Assembly (NCBI GenBank): GCA_963763955.1
Contig: CAVXQP010000005.1
Location: 1-64,000 of the forward strand
DNA length: 64,000 nucleotides
Direction of reading: 5' to 3'
Source: DASUPK01 sp963763955
GTDB lineage: Bacteria > Actinomycetota > Thermoleophilia > Solirubrobacterales > 70-9
A model generated the notes under the pieces. That model searched no databases. It was not told the DNA's origin and saw only the letters and a program-made list of their open reading frames with translations. The first letter of the stretch is position 1, and each line of letters starts with the position of its first letter. The position numbers and the translations under genes were made by a program. Positions 31,999-40,775 of this stretch are shown here, piece by piece.

Positions 31999-34611
31999 AT
32001 GGCCTCGACGGGACCCGCACGGGCGTTTCAGGCGGACCCCTACGACTACGGGGAGGTCCGCCGCCTCGCTGCGGAGCTAGAGCTGGCCGAGCCGGTCGCG
32101 GTGACCCTGGTCCGCCGCGGCTACCGGACGGTCGACGCTGCCCGTCGCTTTCTCGAGGCCCGCGAGTCCCATGAGCCCACGGAGTTCCGAGGGATGGAGG
32201 AGGTCTGCGAGCAGATCCTCACCGCCGCGCGCAGCGGGGGACGGATCACCATCCATGGGGACTACGACGTCGACGGGGTCTGCTCGACCGCGATCCTCGT
32301 CTCGACGCTCCGGTCGCTTGGCGCGAGCTGCGACTGGCTGATCCCCGATCGTCTCGCCGACGGCTACGGGCTGACGATGTCGAGCGTCCAGGAGCTTCAG
32401 CGCCGGGGCACGGACCTCGTCATCACCGTCGACTGTGGAATCGGTTCTGTGGAGGAGGTCGCGGCGGCCGGCGCTGCCGGGATCCAGGTCGTGGTCACCG
32501 ACCACCACCTGCCAGGGGAGCGCCTGCCCGACTGCCCGGTGATCCACCCCGTCGTCTCGGACTACCCCTTCGAGGGGCTCTGCGCAGCCGGCGTCGCGCA
32601 CAAGCTCGCCATCGCCCTCTGCGACGCGGCGGGGCGGGGGGCGGTCGAGACCGTGGGTGGCCGCCGCCACCCCTGCGACCACGACCTGGACATGGTGGCG
32701 CTCGCGACCGTCGCGGACATGGTCCCCCTGGTCGGCGAGAACCGCCGCCTGGTTCGCGAAGGGCTGCGGGTCATGCGCGACGGCGCTCGGGTCGGGCTGC
32801 GTGCCCTGATGGCCGCGGCCACCGTCGATCCGCAGACCGTCGATGCCGGTGCGCTCGGCTTCCGCCTCGCTCCCCGCATCAACGCAGCGGGACGCCTCTA
32901 CCGGGCCGACGCGGGCGTGGAGCTGATGCTCACCGACGATCGCGATCGCGCCGCGGCGATCGCCGCCGAGCTCGACCGGGCCAATGCCGAGCGCCGCTGG
33001 GCCGAGCAGACGGTGGTGGAGGGGGCGGAGCGCGCCCGGGCCGCCCTCCCGCCCGAGCTGGCCGACGCCCCCGCCCTGGTCCTGAGCGGCGAGGGATGGC
33101 ATCCCGGCGTCGTCGGCATCGCCGCCTCACGGATGGTGGAGCGCCACTTCCGGCCGGCCATCCTCCTTTCGGTCGACGGCGTGCGAGCCAAGGGTTCGGC
33201 CCGCAGCATCCCCGGCTTCGACCTGGTCGCGGCCCTGGACGCCACCTCCGAGCACCTCGGCCGCTACGGCGGCCACCGCGCCGCGGCGGGCCTCGAGCTG
33301 GAGGCCGATCGTCTCGATGCATTCCGGGAGGCGTTCATCGCCCACGCGGCGGAGAACATCGACCCCGCCGACCTGGTCCGCACGGACCGCCTCGACGCCC
33401 TCGTCGGGGTCGGCCGCGACGGGATCGGCATGGACCTCGCGCGCCAGCTCGAGACCCTCGGCCCGTTCGGTATGGGGAATCCCGGGCCGCGCCTGCTCGT
33501 GCCCTCCGGTCGCCTGCGCGAGGTCCGTCCCCTCGGTGAGGAGGGCAAGCACTCGCGCTTCCAGCTCGAGAGCGGGGCCGGCCGCGCGGTCGGCGTGGCC
33601 TTCGGCATGAACGGGGAGATCACGCGCCGCGAGGACCAGGCGCTCGATCTCTCCATCGAGCTCGAGGTCGACCGCTGGAACGGCGCCGAGCAGCCGCGCG
33701 TCGTCGTCCGCGAGCTCTACCCGCTGGAGCGGGCCGAGACCGAACCGGCCGGCCGCCCCTGCGGCGACGGTTGCCCCGCCGCGGACGAGGAGTGGTGGCG
33801 CAGGCTCGGCCATGAGCTGGCGAGGGTCGCCGAAGGCCGCCCCGGAGCGCTCCTCGACGTGAGGGCGGCGCAGGCCCCCCAGCGCCAGGTCGTCGACCGC
33901 CGCGGCGGCGCGGCCGTCGCCTCCCTCGCGGAGCTGATTTCGAGCGGCGAGTCGGTGCTCGCCATCTGCGCGGACGCCGCCCGCCGGGCAAAGCTCGCCT
34001 CCTCCGCTGCGGACCCCCGCCGCTTCGGAGCCGCCCTGCCCCGGATCGCCTGCTGCCGTTGCGGGGCAGAGTCGCTGGATGCGACCCTGCGCGAAGCGCC
34101 CGGCGCGAGCCTCGCGCTGGTCGACTGGACGGCGGTCGCGCGACGCCCACAGGCCCCGCGCCTCTTCAACCACGTGGTGGCGGTCGATCCCCCGCCGAGC
34201 GACGCACTCGAGAGCCTGGCCTTGGCGGGTACCGGCTACCTCCATCAGGCCTGGGGCCCGGCGGAGCTGCAGCTGACTGAGCGGCTGCTCGTTCGGGAGT
34301 GGGAGCTGCGCGGCTCGATCGCCGAGATCTGGCGCGGCCTCTCCCAGGCCGGGGGAGAGGCGAAGGGCGCAGCCCTCCGCACAACCCTCGAAGGAGCCTC
34401 CGATTACCCGAGGACGCCCGAGACGGCCGCCCGCTGCGTGCGTGTTCTCGGCGAGCTCGACCTGTGCGAGTGGCGGCACGATCGCGGCACCGGCGCTCTG
34501 CGCGTTTTATCCTCGGAGAGGACTGATCTGGGGCGATCCAGGGCCTACGCGGACTGTCTCGCCAGACACCAGGAGGCCATCCGATTCCTGCGAAGCAGAG
34601 CACAGGCATAG
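31999..34611 (+). CDS. recJ: Single-stranded-DNA-specific exonuclease RecJ
   Basis: An 870-residue RecJ. The DHH phosphoesterase domain shows GGRITIHGDYDVDGVCSTAIL, VITVDCGIGS and VVVTDHHLPGE. The DHHA1 domain follows with VGIAASRMVERHFRPAI, KGSARSIPGFD and RYGGHRAAAGLEL, then an OB-type domain with LGPFGMGNPGP. The last 280 residues are a long extension with no catalytic motifs, common in actinobacterial RecJ. It degrades single-stranded DNA 5' to 3' in recombination and repair. Its end lies just before relA, and the two may be co-transcribed. Confidence 0.95.
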   Translation: MASTGPARAFQADPYDYGEVRRLAAELELAEPVAVTLVRRGYRTVDAARRFLEARESHEPTEFRGMEEVCEQILTAARSGGRITIHGDYDVDGVCSTAILVSTLRSLGASCDWLIPDRLADGYGLTMSSVQELQRRGTDLVITVDCGIGSVEEVAAAGAAGIQVVVTDHHLPGERLPDCPVIHPVVSDYPFEGLCAAGVAHKLAIALCDAAGRGAVETVGGRRHPCDHDLDMVALATVADMVPLVGENRRLVREGLRVMRDGARVGLRALMAAATVDPQTVDAGALGFRLAPRINAAGRLYRADAGVELMLTDDRDRAAAIAAELDRANAERRWAEQTVVEGAERARAALPPELADAPALVLSGEGWHPGVVGIAASRMVERHFRPAILLSVDGVRAKGSARSIPGFDLVAALDATSEHLGRYGGHRAAAGLELEADRLDAFREAFIAHAAENIDPADLVRTDRLDALVGVGRDGIGMDLARQLETLGPFGMGNPGPRLLVPSGRLREVRPLGEEGKHSRFQLESGAGRAVGVAFGMNGEITRREDQALDLSIELEVDRWNGAEQPRVVVRELYPLERAETEPAGRPCGDGCPAADEEWWRRLGHELARVAEGRPGALLDVRAAQAPQRQVVDRRGGAAVASLAELISSGESVLAICADAARRAKLASSAADPRRFGAALPRIACCRCGAESLDATLREAPGASLALVDWTAVARRPQAPRLFNHVVAVDPPPSDALESLALAGTGYLHQAWGPAELQLTERLLVREWELRGSIAEIWRGLSQAGGEAKGAALRTTLEGASDYPRTPETAARCVRVLGELDLCEWRHDRGTGALRVLSSERTDLGRSRAYADCLARHQEAIRFLRSRAQA

Positions 34612-34638
34612 CGAGCACGGAGAAGGGCAAGGCGCCCG

Positions 34639-36944
34639 GTGACGGCCGGGCCCTGCGCGACGGCGATCGTCGCGGCCACACTCGGGTCGGCGAGTCCGCC
34701 GGGCGCTCGCGCGCGCCCCGTGCCGACTCGATCACGCGCGAGCTGACCGCCGACCAGCGCGCCCTCCTCGGCGACCTCTTCGCTGTCATCGAGGAGCACA
34801 AGTCCGACGAGGTCGAGCCGATCGACCGCCAGGAGCTCGAGCGCGCCTTCGCCTTCGCCTGCGAGAGCCACGCCGGCCAGGAGCGCCGCTCCGGCGAGGA
34901 CTTCATCACCCATCCCCTCGGGGTGGCCCGGATCTGCGCCGGCCTCCGGCTCGACACGGCGACCCTCTGCGCGGCGCTCCTCCACGACACGGTCGAGGAC
35001 ACCAGCGCGAGCCTCGATCAGGTCCGGGACGACTTCGGCGACGAGGTCGCCCAGCTCGTCGACGGCGTCACCAAGCTCACCGAGATCACCTTCAAGAGCC
35101 GCGACGAGAGGCAGGCCGAGAACTACCGGAAGATGATGGTGGCGATGGCCACCGACGTCAGGGTGATCCTGATCAAGCTGGCCGACCGCCTCCACAACAT
35201 GCGCACCATCGGCGCGCTCCCGAAGCAGAAGCAGCAGGAGAAGGCGCGGGAGACGCTGGAGATCTTCGCGCCGCTTGCGCACCGCCTCGGGATCCACGCG
35301 ATCAAGTGGGAGCTGGAGGACCTCTCCTTCGCGACGCTCCACCCGCGGAAGTACGACGAGATCAAGGAGCTGGTCGCTCAACAGCGCGCCGCGCGCGAGC
35401 GCTACGTCGAGGAGGCGGGCAAGTTCCTCGCCAAGGAGCTGGGCAAGGTCGGGATCGAGGCCGAGATCTCAGGCCGGGCCAAGCACTTCTACTCCATCTA
35501 CACGAAGATGACCCGCAAGGGCAGGGAGTTCAACGAGATCTTCGACCTGACCGCGATGCGCGTCCTGGTCGGATCGGTGAAGGACTGCTACGGCGCCATC
35601 GGGATCGTGCACTCGCTGTGGAAGCCGCTCCCGGGGCGCTTCAAGGACTTCGTCGCGATGCCCAAGGCGAACGCCTACCAGGCGCTCCACACCACTGTGA
35701 TCGGACCTGAGGGCCGCCCGCTCGAGATCCAGATCCGAACGCCGGACATGCACGAGCTCGCCGAGTACGGGATCGCCGCCCACGTGATCTACAAGGAAGG
35801 CGACTCCTCGGGCGACGGCGGCAAGGAGAAGATGACCTGGCTCCGCCAGCTGATCGAGAACGAGCAGGATCAGGGTCCGAAGGCGTTCCTGGAAGCGCTC
35901 AAGGTCGACCTCTTCGAGGACGAGGTCTTCGTCTTCACGCCGAAGGGCGAGGTCAAGAACCTGGCCGCCGGCTCGACGCCACTCGACTTCGCCTACTCGA
36001 TCCACACCGACGTCGGACACCGCTGCGTCGGGGCAAAGGTGAACGGCAAGATCGTCCCGCTCCACTACCAGCTGCGCAGCGGCGACATCGTCGAGGTGCT
36101 CACCGCCAAGCAGGGCCGTGGCCCCTCGCGGGACTGGCTCAAGCTCGTCCGGACGACGCGCGCCCGGAACAAGATCCGCGCCTGGTTCTCGCGCGAGGGG
36201 CGCGAGGACGCGGAGCACGAGGGGCGCGACCAGCTCGCCCAGGCGTTCAAGAAGCGCAGCCTGCCCTACCAGAAGCTCGCCGGCTCGCCGTTGCTCGTCG
36301 ACGTGATCCGTGAGATGGGCTTCCGCAAGGCGGACGACTTCTACATCGCCCTGGGCCAGTCGAAGATCTCGACGAAGGTCGTCACCAACAAGGTGATGCA
36401 GCGTCTCAAGCGCGGCGAGGCTGTCGAGGAGGAGCCGGCCGAGGGCCTGATCAAGGGGACCGACGATGCGCGGCGCCGGACGAGGGAGGCCACCAGCTTC
36501 GGAATCAAGGTGAAGGGCGTGGAGCAGGTGGCGGTCCGCCTCGCCAAGTGCTGCCGTCCCGTTCCGGGGGACGAGATCGTCGGCTACGTCTCACTCGGGC
36601 GTGGCATCACGGTGCACCGGGCCGACTGCCGCAACGTGGTGGCGCTGAAGAAGGCGCCGGAGCGCTTCACCGAGGTGAACTGGGACGGCGACAACGAGTC
36701 CTCGTACCGGGTGGAGCTCCAGGTCGATGCGTGGGACCGAACCCGCCTCCTTGAGGATCTCTCCAGGACCTTTGCGGAGGCGGGCCTGAACATCCTGGAG
36801 GCACGCTGCACGACCAAGCACCCGATGGTGAAGAACCGGTTCGTCCTCGAGGTGGGCGACACCGAGCAGCTTAAGCAGTGCATCTCGCGTCTGCGGAACG
36901 TCGACTCGGTCTTCGACGCCTACCGGGTCACGCCGACCGCCTGA
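34639..36944 (+). CDS. relA: Bifunctional (p)ppGpp synthetase/hydrolase RelA/SpoT (start uncertain)
   Basis: A long RSH enzyme. The HD hydrolase domain shows FAFACESHAGQ, LCAALLHDTVEDTSA and LIKLADRLHNMRT. The synthetase domain has GRAKHFYSIYTKM, FDLTAMRVLV and MPKANAYQALHTTVIGPEG. TGS follows (EVFVFTPKGEVKNLAAGSTPLDFAYSIHTDVGH in pieces), then a zinc-finger region (CCRPVPGDEIVGY) and an ACT domain at the end. The frame is open from 34527 but has no ATG, GTG or TTG before 34923, which would remove part of the HD domain. A GTG at 34639, one frame away, would work if one C were added to CCCC near 34718-34721, giving about 768 residues. Confidence 0.93.
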
Positions 36945-36997
36945 CGCCGGTCGCAGGTCCCTACCGCATCGGGAATCCCGTTCGCGTGTTCGCTCGT

Positions 36998-37705
36998 ATG
37001 ATGAAAACAGTGAGGGAGCACGGGACACGGTGGTTCGGATACAGGCGGCTGGGATTTGTCGCGGGACTGATTGTCGCCGGCCTGCTCTTCGCCGGCGGGA
37101 TCGCCCTGGCGGCCTCGCAGACGATCATTGGGCAGGTCGACGACACCTTCAACGCCGCCACCTACACCACCGACCAGGGCGAGGTCGTCCCATTCCAGGT
37201 GACGGGCAGCAGCCACAACGTCACCGCCCACCAGAACGGCCCCGACGGGGCGAGCGCTCTTCCGCACCCCGACCATCTCGGGGGGCACCGCAGGTGTCCA
37301 GGGCACGCAGTACCTGAGCACCGGTACCTACACCTTCTTCTGCACAGTCCATCCGACACGATGCAGGCAACACTGGTGGTCGGTCCCGGCGGCACCCCGC
37401 AGGCCCGGCCGACCGGCAGCCTGAGCGTCCGCAGCAAGAAGCTCGCCAAGGTCTCCAAGAAGGGCATCCTGGTCGCGGTCACCGCGAGCACGACGGTGGA
37501 CGGCGCCTCACTGACTGCGAAGCTCGGCAAGACGACCATCGGCAAGGCCGGCGGCCTTTCGTTCGCGGCCGGACAGAGCTCTCAGACCGTGAAGCTGAGC
37601 AAGGCTGGCAGGAACAAGCTCAAGGGGAAGCAGAAGGCCACGGTCAGCGTCACGGCGGACATCCCCTTCGGCGCGCCTGCCACCGGCAAGGCGAAGCTCA
37701 CCTAG
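36998..37705 (+). CDS. Secreted cupredoxin (plastocyanin-like) protein with two compensating frame breaks
   Basis: About 235 residues. A signal segment (LGFVAGLIVAGLLFAGGIALAA) leads to a blue-copper fold: DDTFNAATYTTDQGEVVPFQVTGSSHNVTAH with the first His. From about 37250 to 37355 the conserved part lies one frame away: ALFRTPTISGG, QYLSTGTYTFFCTVHP with the copper Cys and His. The original frame resumes at DTMQATLVV with the axial Met. Removing one G from GGGG near 37247 and adding one C near 37351 gives an uninterrupted CTVHPDTM copper site. Residues 130-235 look like a beta-rich, lysine-rich anchoring domain. It probably transfers electrons or binds copper outside the cell. Confidence 0.75.
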   Translation: MMKTVREHGTRWFGYRRLGFVAGLIVAGLLFAGGIALAASQTIIGQVDDTFNAATYTTDQGEVVPFQVTGSSHNVTAHQNGPDGASALPHPDHLGGHRRCPGHAVPEHRYLHLLLHSPSDTMQATLVVGPGGTPQARPTGSLSVRSKKLAKVSKKGILVAVTASTTVDGASLTAKLGKTTIGKAGGLSFAAGQSSQTVKLSKAGRNKLKGKQKATVSVTADIPFGAPATGKAKLT

Positions 37706-38192
37706 CGCCGTCTACGGCTTTCCGCACGCGCTCGGCGACCTTTCGCATCTCGGCCTCTGAGGCGTACTTGGTGCGCGGCCAGAAGAACCCGCGCAGCCCG
37801 TCCTTCGGCTTGCGCGGAACCACGTGGACATGAACGTGGGGCACGCTCTGGCTGACCACGTTGTTGAGGGCGACAAAGGAGCCCGGTTTTCGCATCGCCT
37901 TGGGCACCGCGACGGAGAGGAGCCGCGCGTTGGCGAAGAGCGGTCCGACCAGCTCGTCCGGGAGGTCGCCCAGCGTCTCGTGGTGGTCCCGGGGCACGAG
38001 CAGCGAGTGCCCGGGGAAGAGCGGGCGATTGTCGAGAAACGCGATCGAGCCCTCGTCTTCGAAGACCAGGTGGGCCGCCTCGTCCCCGGCGATGATCTGA
38101 CAGAAGCGGCAGTTAGGGTCCTGGATGGCCAGGTCCGCGATACTGTCAGAGCGCAGGGGGCCGGAGAGGAGAGCTGACCCCAGTGAGGACAC
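37698..38192 (-). CDS. HIT-family hydrolase (HINT/Ap4A-hydrolase type)
   Basis: A 164-residue HIT protein. It has CRFCQIIAGDEAAHLVFED, NRPLFPGHSLLVPRDHHETLGDL and the histidine triad VPHVHVHVVPR. Such proteins hydrolyse or transfer nucleoside phosphates such as AMP-lysine or dinucleoside polyphosphates. The GTG start at 38192 overlaps the divergent neighbour by 10 bases; homology begins only at about residue 22, but no later start codon fits. A second HIT protein of a different subfamily lies at 42151. Confidence 0.88.
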   Translation of the reverse strand: MSSLGSALLSGPLRSDSIADLAIQDPNCRFCQIIAGDEAAHLVFEDEGSIAFLDNRPLFPGHSLLVPRDHHETLGDLPDELVGPLFANARLLSVAVPKAMRKPGSFVALNNVVSQSVPHVHVHVVPRKPKDGLRGFFWPRTKYASEAEMRKVAERVRKAVDGAR

Positions 38193-38656
38193 CCCGCAGG
38201 AGAAGGCGAACGGTGCAGCACCGTCTGGTCGTGCTCGCGCTCGTGCTGCTCGCCGCCCTCATCGTGATCGCCCCCGGATCGGCCGGCGCAGGGACAGCGA
38301 TCAAGCGGGGCACCTACAGCGGCAAGACCGACCAGGATGCGGTTGCGACGGGTTTCCGCCGGATCCAGTTCACCGTCAGCAAGGGAAAGGTGACCTTGAC
38401 CACCGAGCCCATCGTCGCCAGGGGGCTCTGTCTCTCAACCGACGTTTTCACGCAGGATGGCACCTCGAGCAAGAAGCTCGGGCGCAACCGGACCTTCACG
38501 CTGACCCACACCTTCTTCGGTAGCAAGATCGACAAGATCCACGGCCGGTTCGTGAGCTCGAACGAGGTCGAGGGCTACGCGATCTATCACTTCTTCGCGC
38601 AGGACCTCTGCTTAGAGGGCAAGACGAAGGTCAACTTCAAGGCGAAGCACAAGTAA
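38183..38656 (+). CDS. Secreted protein of unknown function
   Basis: A 157-residue exported protein. A basic start (RRRRRTVQHR) precedes a hydrophobic signal, LVVLALVLLAALIVIAP, with cleavage near GSAGA. The mature part is a small beta-rich domain (GTYSGKTDQDAVATGFRRIQFTVSKGKVTLT) with two cysteines that may pair, and a KIHGRFVSSNEVEGYAIYHF closing block. Similar small beta proteins are common in Solirubrobacter-like genomes, with no known role. The GTG start is preceded by GGAGAGGAGAG. Confidence 0.6.
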   Translation: MRTPRRRRRTVQHRLVVLALVLLAALIVIAPGSAGAGTAIKRGTYSGKTDQDAVATGFRRIQFTVSKGKVTLTTEPIVARGLCLSTDVFTQDGTSSKKLGRNRTFTLTHTFFGSKIDKIHGRFVSSNEVEGYAIYHFFAQDLCLEGKTKVNFKAKHK

Positions 38657-38679
38657 ACGGCGAAAAACCGCCGCCGAAT

Positions 38680-39693
38680 CTACGCAACGATGGTCAGCGC
38701 GCCCGGGTCGACGCTGAAGTGCAGCTCGGTGTACTCGCCCAGATAGTCGCCGTCGACCTGGACCGGGAACGGGCGGGGCTGGTCGTCCTCGTCGACGGAG
38801 ATCGAGCGCACGATGGCCTCCGAGACGTCATCGAACTCGTCGATCTGTCGGTGCTTCGTTGCGTGGAGCCGGCGATTCAGGACCCGAGCCGCGATCGGCA
38901 GCATGTCGCGCTGCTTGGCGCGATGGAGCAGAGCCATCGAGAGCGTGCCGTCATCGAGGCCGATGTCCTCGCAGATCTGGATCGGGATGTTGGCGAAGTA
39001 GGTGAAGGGCTCGGAGTTCTGCGCGATCGCCGTGACGCCCTCGTGCGTCTCGCCCGCGACCTCGAGCTCGAGTCGCACCGGGTTGCGCAGGTAGTGGCGG
39101 TAGAACCCGGAGATCGCGGCCCAGGTGTAGTACCACTGCCGCGCGCGGGCCTTGAGGCGGGGGTGGGCGTCGACCCGCTTGACCACGGTTGCGTCCAGCC
39201 CGACCCCGCACGCGAAGACGAAGCAGCGGCCGTTGCAACGGCCGAGGTCGATCTTGCGGGGCCGGAAGTCGTCGGCGAGCCCGATCAGGTGCTCGGTGGC
39301 GTCGACCACGTCATTGGGGATGCCGAGCGTCCGGCAGACCACATTGGTCGATCCGCCGGGAAGGACCGAGACGGGCACGTCGGTCCCGGCCAGCCCGTTG
39401 GCCACCTCGTTGAGGGTTCCGTCGCCGCCAAAGGCGACGACGATGTCGTAGCCGCCGTGGCGGGCCTCCCTGCCGATCTCGATGGCGTGCTCCGCGGCCT
39501 TGGTGTCGACCGCCTCGACGTCGTAGCGGGCCTGGAGCGCGTAGACCACGAGGTTCTTGAGCCGGTCCGACACCGTCGTGGCGTACGGGTTGACGATGAT
39601 CAGCATTCGCTTCTTGTCCGCGTCTGGTGCGAGCGGGGTGGCCGGGGCCGCCGGGGCGGGGTCTCGCTGGGCAGGGGCCATCGTCGGCGGCAC
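38680..39693 (-). CDS. Diacylglycerol/lipid kinase family protein
   Basis: A 337-residue lipid kinase of the DagK/YegS type. The nucleotide-binding motif GGDGTLNEVANGL lies near residue 89, after RMLIIVNPYAT. LPGGSTNVVCRTLGIP follows, then the C-terminal beta-sandwich domain with DGTLSMALLHR and the final VQVDGDYLGEYTELHFSV. It phosphorylates a lipid alcohol such as diacylglycerol at the membrane. A Pro/Ala-rich 25-residue N-terminus precedes the fold. It probably forms a unit with the MBL hydrolase gene upstream, 9 bases away. Confidence 0.88.
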   Translation of the reverse strand: MPPTMAPAQRDPAPAAPATPLAPDADKKRMLIIVNPYATTVSDRLKNLVVYALQARYDVEAVDTKAAEHAIEIGREARHGGYDIVVAFGGDGTLNEVANGLAGTDVPVSVLPGGSTNVVCRTLGIPNDVVDATEHLIGLADDFRPRKIDLGRCNGRCFVFACGVGLDATVVKRVDAHPRLKARARQWYYTWAAISGFYRHYLRNPVRLELEVAGETHEGVTAIAQNSEPFTYFANIPIQICEDIGLDDGTLSMALLHRAKQRDMLPIAARVLNRRLHATKHRQIDEFDDVSEAIVRSISVDEDDQPRPFPVQVDGDYLGEYTELHFSVDPGALTIVA

Positions 39694-39701
39694 GGTCTCT
39701 T

Positions 39702-40775
39702 CTAACCCTCGGCCGTGACCGGGTTACCGCCCGGAATCAGGTCGCCGAGCCGGTCCGATGGAGTGTCCGAGGTCGCCTCGTAGCGGACGACATCACCGTC
39801 GGCGACCTCTCGGACGTACCCGGCGTTGACGAGCAGGTCGACGTGCCCGATCACCTCGGAGAGGGTGAGGAAGGCCTGCGTCACCGCCACGTCGCCCCAG
39901 ATCGCCTGGGCGAGCTCGTGACCGGTCCGAGACTGCTCGGAGATCAGCCCGTAGAGCTTCTCCGCCCGCCGCTGGTGCATCGCGAAGCGGGAGTCGATCA
40001 GGGCGACATGGCCCGTGATGGGCTCGCCATGGCCGGCGAGCACGATCTCCGCGGGCAGCTCCCGCGTTCTCTTCAGCGACTCCAGATAGGTGACGAGCGC
40101 CTGGGTCCGCTGAGCCGACCCGTCCAACGGCCTGGAGATCAGGGGGTTCGAGGAGATGTGCTTGATCAGATGGTCGGCGGCGAGCAGGATCCGGCGCTCG
40201 CCGTCCCAGAACACGGTGTCGGAGGGGCTATGGCCCGGACGGTGCTGGACCTCCAGGCTCCGATCGCGGAGATCCAGCAGCTCGCCGTCGTGCAGCGGGC
40301 GGCTCACCTTGATCTTGGATCCCCAGGCACGGAAGCTGCCGGTCACCTGGCGCAGTGCCCTGACCACCTCCTCGGAGATCCCGTGGCGTCGCATCAGCGC
40401 CGCCGCCTCCTCGTCGTCGCGCTCGGCATCGTCGCCGAAGTTCTCGAGGAAGGGAACGGCGAGGTCGATGGCCGCCACCTCGGCTCCCGAGCGGTTCGCG
40501 ACGATGTCGACCAGCCCGAGATGGTCGATGTGCTGGTGGGTGACGATGACCAGCTCGAGATCCTCGATCCGATGGCCGAGGGCGTCCAGCTGGCGCTCCA
40601 ACTCGTCGAGCGCCTTGCCGGAGTTGGGTCCCGAGTCGACCAGGGTGAGAGGGTCGTCCTCGAGCAGGTAGGTGTTGACCCGGCCGACCTGGAACGGAGT
40701 GGGGATCCGGAGCAGACGAATCCCCGCCTCGCTTATCCGCCGCCAGGTCTCCGGCGAAACGTCGTCATCGCTCAC
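39702..40775 (-). CDS. MBL-fold metallo-hydrolase
   Basis: A 357-residue metallo-beta-lactamase-fold enzyme. The metal motif THQHIDHLG lies at about residue 84, a further His is in VQHRPGHSPSDTVF, the bridging Asp is in LAADHLI, and the last His is in VLAGHGEPI. A C-terminal winged-helix-like domain follows, as in LACTB2-like and glyoxalase-II-like hydrolases. The substrate is unknown. Its end lies just before the lipid kinase, and its start overlaps the phosphohexomutase stop by 4 bases, so the three are co-transcribed. Confidence 0.88.
   Translation of the reverse strand: MSDDDVSPETWRRISEAGIRLLRIPTPFQVGRVNTYLLEDDPLTLVDSGPNSGKALDELERQLDALGHRIEDLELVIVTHQHIDHLGLVDIVANRSGAEVAAIDLAVPFLENFGDDAERDDEEAAALMRRHGISEEVVRALRQVTGSFRAWGSKIKVSRPLHDGELLDLRDRSLEVQHRPGHSPSDTVFWDGERRILLAADHLIKHISSNPLISRPLDGSAQRTQALVTYLESLKRTRELPAEIVLAGHGEPITGHVALIDSRFAMHQRRAEKLYGLISEQSRTGHELAQAIWGDVAVTQAFLTLSEVIGHVDLLVNAGYVREVADGDVVRYEATSDTPSDRLGDLIPGGNPVTAEG

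Noticed and set aside
38659..38674. Small CGGCG/CGCCG hairpin between the secreted-protein gene and the lipid kinase gene
   Set aside because: Only five base pairs with an A-rich loop and no T-run; too weak to list as a terminator.
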